This document shows, piece after piece, positions 1 to 4,233 of a stretch of 5,503 bases of DNA. The stretch is from CAYPPS01 sp964412685 (lineage in GTDB: Bacteria; Patescibacteriota; Microgenomatia; PFEM01; CAYPPS01). Made by a program: the position numbers and the translations under genes. The stretch spans positions 1 to 5,503 of the forward strand of contig CAYPPS010000032.1 of assembly GCA_964412685.1 (NCBI GenBank). Reading direction: 5' to 3'. The notes below the pieces were generated by a model that saw only the letters and a list, made by a program, of their open reading frames with translations, did not search any database and had not been told where the DNA came from. Position 1 is the stretch's first letter. Every line of letters begins with the position of its first letter.

Positions 1-218
1 TTCAAGCTTGGTCACACTTGATGCAGGAAAAAGGGAAAGTTATTCAGGTTGTAAATGAGGGTAACTTTGCTCGTTTTGCCGAAGCCCACAAACTTGCCGA
101 GGAAGGCAAGATGGATGAAGTAAAACAAATCAGGACCGAATTAGGTCTTGGTTTAGGAAATGGATCAGGAAATGGCCAGGAACAAGGCGGTGGCCAAGGT
201 CAAAGAGGGGGACGATAA
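1..218 (+). CDS. 3' end of small helical, Gly/Gln-tailed protein, probably exported (5' partial)
   Basis: The frame is open from the left edge (first full codon at 3) to TAA at 216-218, giving 71 visible residues. The first reads Q-A-W-S-H-L-M, and no stop precedes it, so the Leu and Met codons at 18-23 are probably internal and the true start lies outside the window. The visible part is a charged, helix-forming segment with the motif NFARFAEAHKLAEEGKMDE followed by IRTELGLGLG. It ends in a low-complexity tail of about 24 residues, mostly Gly with Gln, Asn and Arg. I recall similar short proteins with an EAHKL...GK..EA...R.ELGL pattern from CPR genomes, usually with an N-terminal signal peptide. 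That signal cannot be seen here, so export is inference. It lies upstream of an ECF sigma factor in the same direction, separated by hairpins. A role as an envelope sensor or partner of that sigma system is possible but unproven. Confidence 0.7.
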   Translation, partial: QAWSHLMQEKGKVIQVVNEGNFARFAEAHKLAEEGKMDEVKQIRTELGLGLGNGSGNGQEQGGGQGQRGGR

Positions 219-237
219 AAACGCCTAAAGGTGTTTT
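218..237 (+). terminator. Possible intrinsic terminator after the small Gly/Gln-tailed gene
   Basis: The inverted repeat begins at the stop codon. Its left arm (218-225, AAAACGCC) pairs with its right arm (230-237, GGTGTTTT) around a TAAA loop, with one G-U wobble. An A-run on the left and four Ts on the right give terminator-like character in both directions. The U-tract is short and is followed by ACC, so termination may be weak. Its right arm is shared with the larger hairpin at 233-265. Confidence 0.45.
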
Positions 238-265
238 ACCCTCACAAATTAAGTGGGGGTAAAAC
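233..265 (+). repeat. Strong 13-bp inverted repeat (hairpin) between small gene and sigma gene
   Basis: The left arm GTTTTACCCTCAC (233-245) pairs with the right arm GTGGGGGTAAAAC (253-265) around a 7-nt AAATTAA loop: 13 pairs with one U-G wobble and seven G-C pairs. No T-run follows directly on the plus strand (CAACC, then TTTG), so it is not a classic intrinsic terminator for rightward transcription. It shares 233-237 with the preceding hairpin, so both cannot fully form in one RNA. It could protect the 3' end of the upstream message, add to termination, or structure the leader of the sigma operon. Confidence 0.55.
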
Positions 266-307
266 CAACCTTTGAAAATTTAAAAACAATCATTTTATGT
301 CCAGCTA

Positions 308-320
308 TAAGCAAAGCTTA
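308..320. promoter_or_regulatory. Small inverted repeat upstream of the sigma gene (possible operator)
   Basis: TAAGC (308-312) and GCTTA (316-320) form a perfect 5-bp inverted repeat with an AAA spacer. It sits where the -35 region would fall if TATAGT at 332-337 is a -10 element. Short repeats like this arise often by chance in AT-rich DNA, so an operator role is only a suggestion. Confidence 0.2.
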
Positions 321-331
321 CAACGTTCCAT

Positions 332-337
332 TATAGT
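332..337 (+). promoter_or_regulatory. Candidate -10 element for the sigma/anti-sigma operon
   Basis: TATAGT matches the TATAAT consensus at five of six positions and ends 14 nt before the ATG at 352. Initiation 6-8 nt downstream would give a leader of about 6-8 nt, that is, a nearly leaderless message. This fits the absence of a Shine-Dalgarno sequence. No good -35 hexamer is seen at 16-18 nt spacing, and no clear ECF-type promoter was recognised, so the call is weak. Confidence 0.3.
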
Positions 338-351
338 AACATTAACAAGAT

Positions 352-894
352 ATGCACAAACTATCAAAACTTACCGATGAGGAGGTTGTTGAGCTTACAA
401 GAACCAAGGATAAAGAAAGTTACGCTGAAATTATCAGACGTTATCAAGATAAGCTTATGAGATATGCTACATACATATTGCGTGACGAAGATAAGGCGGC
501 AGATGTAGTGCAGGAATCTTTCATCAAAGCCTATGTCAACTTGAATGGGTTTAATACCAAAAAGAAATTTTCAAGCTGGATTTACAGGATAGTGCATAAC
601 CAGGCAATTAATCTTATCGAAAAGCACAAAAAAGAACTGCCGATGCTGGAAAACATTGACTTTGACAGCGGGGTGGATATAGAAAAAGAATATTCAAAAG
701 GAGAAATAGTCAAAATGGTGAAACGATGTCTTGGCCAAATGCCGGTTTTGTATAAAGAGCCATTAAGCCTATATTTTTTAGAGGACAAGTCATATATTGA
801 AATAAGTGACATCTTGCGAATTCCAATTGGAACAGTCGGGACAAGAATAAATAGAGCAAAAGTATTAATGAAAAAATATGTCAAAAAAAAGTAA
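352..894 (+). CDS. ECF-type RNA polymerase sigma-70 factor
   Basis: A 180-aa protein with the two-domain layout of an extracytoplasmic-function sigma factor, of typical length. Region 2 spans about residues 24-92 and includes the DVVQESFIKAY motif (51-61, the DxVQE signature that contacts core polymerase and the -10 element) and KKFSSWIYRIVHNQAIN (71-87). Region 4 spans about 120-176. Its helix-turn-helix SYIEISDILRIPIGTV followed by GTRINRAK (147-170) should bind the -35 element. A variable linker of about 28 residues separates them, and no sigma-1.1 or sigma-3 domain is present. The ATG at 352 is the first in-frame start after TAA at 343-345, and it has no recognisable Shine-Dalgarno sequence. 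The 3' end overlaps the membrane protein gene at 878 by 17 bp, which suggests translational coupling and control by that protein. Family assignment is secure; the regulon cannot be told from here. Confidence 0.93.
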   Translation: MHKLSKLTDEEVVELTRTKDKESYAEIIRRYQDKLMRYATYILRDEDKAADVVQESFIKAYVNLNGFNTKKKFSSWIYRIVHNQAINLIEKHKKELPMLENIDFDSGVDIEKEYSKGEIVKMVKRCLGQMPVLYKEPLSLYFLEDKSYIEISDILRIPIGTVGTRINRAKVLMKKYVKKK

Positions 895-1387
895 ACTAGA
901 TTTCGAAACAAAAATAATATCTCAGATAAAAGCTGATGAAATTAAAATGAAGCCTAAGTGGTATTTTATACTTGGGTCTTTGCTTGCGTTTTCCTCGTTA
1001 ATCGGTTTGAGCATGGGAATTATCTTCTTGGTGAACTTGAGTCTTTTCTTAATCAGGAGAAACGGGCCTTTTAATTCAGGGAAACTGCAATTTATTCTAT
1101 CCACTTTTCCTTGGTGGGTACCAACAATTGCGATTGGGGGGATAGTTTTGGCGATATGGCTTTTGAGGAAATATGACCTATCATATAAAAAGAATTTTCC
1201 GTTGATTATCCTCATTTTTGTATTAGCCGTTTTATCTGCTGGATTATTACTCGATAGGCTGGGCTTAAATGAATATCTTTCGCGAGGAAGAATGAGAAGA
1301 TATTATCAGCAATTTGAAACGCAGGATATTAATAAAAATCCAGTTAAGGGAATTAGACAAAATTACAAACAATTAAACAACAGATAG
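878..1387 (+). CDS. Small three-helix membrane protein, putative anti-sigma factor
   Basis: A 169-aa protein starting inside the sigma gene. It has a short charged N-terminal segment (about 1-28, including KLDFETKIISQIKADEIK and then MKPKWYF), a long hydrophobic segment at about 29-59, further helices at about 77-96 and 107-125, and a basic Arg/Tyr/Gln-rich tail (126-169). Basic residues between helices 2 and 3 suggest N-terminus in and C-terminus out. There is no zinc-binding HxxxCxxC anti-sigma motif. The overlap with an ECF sigma gene is the classic arrangement for a membrane-bound anti-sigma factor, and I recall similar proteins with the KxKPKW segment next to sigma-70 genes in CPR genomes. 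The function therefore rests on context, with no diagnostic domain. If correct, the N-terminal segment would hold the sigma factor at the membrane and the outer tail would sense an envelope signal. Stop is TAG at 1385-1387. Confidence 0.65.
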   Translation: MSKKSKLDFETKIISQIKADEIKMKPKWYFILGSLLAFSSLIGLSMGIIFLVNLSLFLIRRNGPFNSGKLQFILSTFPWWVPTIAIGGIVLAIWLLRKYDLSYKKNFPLIILIFVLAVLSAGLLLDRLGLNEYLSRGRMRRYYQQFETQDINKNPVKGIRQNYKQLNNR

Positions 1388-1398
1388 ATATACTATGG

Positions 1399-1439
1399 AA
1401 AATGATACGAGCAACAGATAATCATTTTGCGGTGATTAT
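1399..1439. terminator. Overlapping AT-rich inverted repeats between convergent genes
   Basis: Two alternative hairpins share one strand. AAAATGAT (1399-1406) can pair with ATCATTTT (1421-1428) across a 14-nt loop. ATAATCA (1418-1424) can pair with TGATTAT (1433-1439) across the loop TTTTGCGG. The second covers the TAA stop (1436-1438) of the minus-strand gene. Stems are AT-rich and weak. Because the spot lies between converging genes, a weak bidirectional terminator is plausible. Confidence 0.3.
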
Positions 1440-2185
1440 TCTTGGGCAAAAACAACTATCGCCATACCGTCATGGTCACCAGTGGTGAAGAGAAGGTTGT
1501 TTAGGAGAGAGTTGCCTAGTTTGAGCCGCTCTTTGATTTTATAGCTGGTTTTTTCATCAAGCTTTTGAGCTACATCGTTTCGAGCCTGATTAAACGAGGC
1601 AAAAGTGTGCTTGATTTTACCAAGCGGAGCGATATTTTCCCGGCTAAAAGCCCCAGTAAAATAATAAAGATTGTTTTCTTGGTGCGGTCCGAAAATGCGG
1701 CCGTGGTTGTTGTCGAGCTCTGGATGTTTGTTGGAAAAAGAATGATTTTTTTGTTCTGGTAGCATCGAATACAAAATTTTGGCGATGTAACCAGAATAAC
1801 CACTAGAGTGACCGGTTCTAGCTGGGTAGCCAGCCAGAGTCATCGCTTCAATCAATCTTTCTTTGGCGTTCTCGCCAGAAACAGCGACAGAATCGACGAT
1901 GACGATATTAATCGGTTCTATTAGTTGTTTACCGTTATACTTTTTCCCCAGCCAGTCTGCCGGTTGACCGTTTGGGGCAATCATCCAAAAGCCGATTCGG
2001 GGGTACCCTTGAGGTTGGACAGAATTGCTTGAGAGAAGCGTTAGGACTGACAAGCTAAGGTTGTCAGTCTGTTTGTTTACGTGGTGTCTGAAAAAATAAA
2101 TTGTCGACAACGAGATGGCGATTAAAATAAAAAGAATTATTATTTTCAAATTGGTCGTTGTTTGGTATCTAAAGGGAAATATCAT
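1436..2185 (-). CDS. Membrane-anchored extracytoplasmic protein with LssY C-terminal-like domain
   Basis: A 249-aa protein. Residues about 12-32 form one hydrophobic segment after a short basic N-terminus, with no lipobox, so it is most likely an uncleaved signal anchor with the rest outside the membrane. The soluble part contains PINIVIVDSVAVSGENAKER (91-110), AMTLAGYPARTGHSSGYSGY (114-133), a polar stretch with NNHGRIFGP (159-167), YYFTGAFSRE (174-183) and HTFASFNQARNDVAQKL (193-209). The order of an 'xINxVxV' strand, an 'AGY/AGW' helix, a His-Arg-aromatic strand, a Gly-Ala-Phe strand and a final D/N-x-A-R helix resembles LssY C-terminal domains. This is pattern recognition only, and the role of those domains is unclear. 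The ATG at 2185 follows a TGTTATAAT box by 12 nt and has no Shine-Dalgarno sequence. It lies 29 bp after the DUF2298 gene and may be cotranscribed with it. It could also be an unnamed conserved family. Confidence 0.7.
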   Translation of the reverse strand: MIFPFRYQTTTNLKIIILFILIAISLSTIYFFRHHVNKQTDNLSLSVLTLLSSNSVQPQGYPRIGFWMIAPNGQPADWLGKKYNGKQLIEPINIVIVDSVAVSGENAKERLIEAMTLAGYPARTGHSSGYSGYIAKILYSMLPEQKNHSFSNKHPELDNNHGRIFGPHQENNLYYFTGAFSRENIAPLGKIKHTFASFNQARNDVAQKLDEKTSYKIKERLKLGNSLLNNLLFTTGDHDGMAIVVFAQE

Positions 2186-2194
2186 CGTTTTGAT

Positions 2195-2211
2195 GTCATT
2201 ATAACAATGAC
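2195..2211 (-). promoter_or_regulatory. Candidate extended -10 promoter inside a short inverted repeat
   Basis: On the minus strand the 29-bp gap reads TGTTATAAT (2206 down to 2198), a perfect extended -10 (TGnTATAAT). The -10 ends 12 nt before the ATG at 2185, so the leader would be about 5-6 nt. No good -35 is seen, which extended -10 promoters often do without. The box lies within the inverted repeat GTCATT (2195-2200) / AATGAC (2206-2211), so a dimeric regulator could bind there, though chance is also possible. Confidence 0.4.
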
Positions 2212-2214
2212 GTT

Positions 2215-4233
2215 TTAGTCTATTTGATAGAGCTTGGTTTGGTTTTCTTCAAAAACGATTTTTCCCAGCTGGTTAAACTTTTCTTCGTTTAGGGTGGGAT
2301 ATTTTTGTCTTTCCAGCTTGCCGACGACGATGTATTTAACTTGGTATTGGTTGAGTAATTTTTTGGTTTCCTCCAATGAGTGTGATTGGTAGATATTTTC
2401 TACTTGAGTGGTTCTTTTGGCCGGTTCATCAAAAGAACCCCGCCAGAGCCATTCGTGGACTCGCCAGCCCAGAATGGTCGGTAAGCCGGTAAAGGCAGAA
2501 ACGCGACCGTAATCAGTGTAGCTTTCTCCCACCGCCTCGACGATAGTTCTTTTTTCCGATTGAGTTTGGTTTAAAAACTCGATCAATTTTAGATCTTGGG
2601 GATAATGTTTAGCTAAATAGTTGTCTCCTTGAAGACCTTGATAGTTTTTAAGACCGTAGAAATCCTTAATCGCCAAGTATGGATAAGTAAAAACAAAAAA
2701 GAGCAAGACTAAATTAACCGCTAAAAAGATTTTTTTGACAGCCGGTTTCTTTAAATTTTGACCGATCCGGACAATTAATAGGGGGGTGATTAAACTGAAA
2801 ATAACAAAAGATTGGTAAGTAAATTTAAAAACAGTATTCGCTCGTTGATAAGATTCAATGTAGATGTCTTTAACGTAAATTACTTCTGGCAGGAGAATAA
2901 AAAACCAAGCGGGAATGAGTAGGCTAATGAGGAAGAAGTCGATTTCATTCAATTTCTTTTTTTTGAATAAAACAAAAGCCAAACTGAGACTCAAAAACAA
3001 AGGTAATCCCCAAAGAACCAAGAGCATCCAAGGAGGAGAACGATAGTCAACGAACTTAATTCCGGCGGCAATATTGGTAAAACTTAATTGAAAAGGGATG
3101 GTTAACAGCAAGCCAAGAGCGACGCTTGGTAAAAGTTGGATCAGAAGATTAATGATTGTTTTGGAGAGAGATTTCGTCTGGTTGAGATTAAAAAAGAAAA
3201 AAACGCTGACTAAAACCAGGCCGTAAATAGCAAAGTCCCAAGTATTAGTCAGGTAAAAGATGGCCAGCAGCAATCCCAAAGTGGCCTTTTCTAAGTAAGA
3301 AAGACAGATTTTTTTCTTTATTTTGAATTTGATCAAAAGATTGAGGAGAAAAAGGAGAAAGAAAAGAACAAAAGGGAGGTTGATAAGGTGGCCATGCAAA
3401 TCGGCGACCACAAAACTGTAAACGGGAAACTCGTGGATAGTGTTATCTAAGGCGCCGAACTTTTGAACAATAAACCTGGTTGCGTCCGGATACCAATAGG
3501 TTTTAAGAGAACCGGTTTTTAAGGCGTGATAGAGAGGGTGAAGATTGCCTCCCAAACCGAGCAAGAGGGCGGTTAGTAAAGCCAAAGGGATTTTAAGTTT
3601 TGTTTTGGTCAGTCCGACTAAATGAAAACCGAAATTAAAACCAAGGATAATGGTTAAAGCGAAAAGAGTAGCGATCATTAAATTGTAGGCAATAATTATT
3701 TTTATTTGGCTTAACTTGATTAAAATGGCGGTGACTAGATGACCAAAATAATAATAATTAATTGTCTCTCCAGCCAACCACATGTCTTGAGGGGGGAAAA
3801 ATTGAGTTTTCAGAATTGCATTCACAAAACCAAAATCCATGTATTTTTCCAAGCCGTGAATTTCCGGATTAAAGCCTCGGATTGTAGCCCAAAAAAGCAG
3901 AGCGGAAAAAAACAACAATTCTTCAAGGGCAATTAGTTTCAACGATGTTTTTATTTTAAGAAGCAATTCTTTTCTTTTTCGTTGGAGCAAAAAAAGATTA
4001 AGAGTAATCAAGAAACTTAAAGTGAGCCAGACGGTTAAATTATCAAAAGGTAAAATTTTTAGACTTCCCAGCAGCCAAATAATCAAACCAAATAAACCGA
4101 GACCGAAAATTTTACTTATCGCCCAACCGGAATCTTTTAAAAAAGGAACTACCCGACTGCTCAAGGGTAAAAAAATGACTCCGAGGGCAAACAAGACAAA
4201 CCACCAACGCAGAATGAATAAAAAATCAGTCAT
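2215..4233 (-). CDS. Chlor_Arch_YYY (DUF2298) multi-pass membrane protein
   Basis: A 672-aa polytopic protein with roughly 12-14 hydrophobic helices and a C-terminal soluble domain of about 120 residues. It carries the hallmarks of the YYY family: NPEIHGLEKYMDFGFVNAIL (122-141), AGETINYYYFGHLVTAIL (154-171, the Tyr-Tyr-Tyr signature), HEFPVYSFVVADLHGHLINL (267-286), TNTWDF (329-334), RANTVFKFTYQ (464-474) and YGRVSAFTGLPTILGW (575-590). The family's reaction is not established. Its topology, with charged and His/Asp residues in outer loops, resembles GT-C glycosyltransferases that use lipid-linked sugars, so an envelope glycosylation role is an inference. I chose the ATG at 4233 because it overlaps the upstream TGA stop by 8 bp (ATGACTGA), typical of coupling, and begins MTDFLFILRWW, a natural first helix. 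A TTG at 4299 would add 22 residues and is less likely. No Shine-Dalgarno sequence lies at normal spacing; a GAGG is 18 nt upstream. Confidence 0.9.
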   Translation of the reverse strand: MTDFLFILRWWFVLFALGVIFLPLSSRVVPFLKDSGWAISKIFGLGLFGLIIWLLGSLKILPFDNLTVWLTLSFLITLNLFLLQRKRKELLLKIKTSLKLIALEELLFFSALLFWATIRGFNPEIHGLEKYMDFGFVNAILKTQFFPPQDMWLAGETINYYYFGHLVTAILIKLSQIKIIIAYNLMIATLFALTIILGFNFGFHLVGLTKTKLKIPLALLTALLLGLGGNLHPLYHALKTGSLKTYWYPDATRFIVQKFGALDNTIHEFPVYSFVVADLHGHLINLPFVLFFLLFLLNLLIKFKIKKKICLSYLEKATLGLLLAIFYLTNTWDFAIYGLVLVSVFFFFNLNQTKSLSKTIINLLIQLLPSVALGLLLTIPFQLSFTNIAAGIKFVDYRSPPWMLLVLWGLPLFLSLSLAFVLFKKKKLNEIDFFLISLLIPAWFFILLPEVIYVKDIYIESYQRANTVFKFTYQSFVIFSLITPLLIVRIGQNLKKPAVKKIFLAVNLVLLFFVFTYPYLAIKDFYGLKNYQGLQGDNYLAKHYPQDLKLIEFLNQTQSEKRTIVEAVGESYTDYGRVSAFTGLPTILGWRVHEWLWRGSFDEPAKRTTQVENIYQSHSLEETKKLLNQYQVKYIVVGKLERQKYPTLNEEKFNQLGKIVFEENQTKLYQID

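Noticed and set aside
376..387. Good SD-like GAGGAGG sequence just inside the sigma gene
   Set aside because: It encodes Asp-Glu-Glu-Val in frame, and no suitable ATG, GTG or TTG follows in frame at the right spacing, so it does not move the start.
582..1215. Minus-strand open frames opposite the sigma and membrane-protein genes
   Set aside because: They lie antisense to well-supported genes, show no domain-like sequence, and look like shadows of AT-rich coding DNA.
1565..1803. Short open frames on both strands inside the 1436-2185 gene
   Set aside because: They overlap the supported minus-strand gene in other frames and have no recognisable features.
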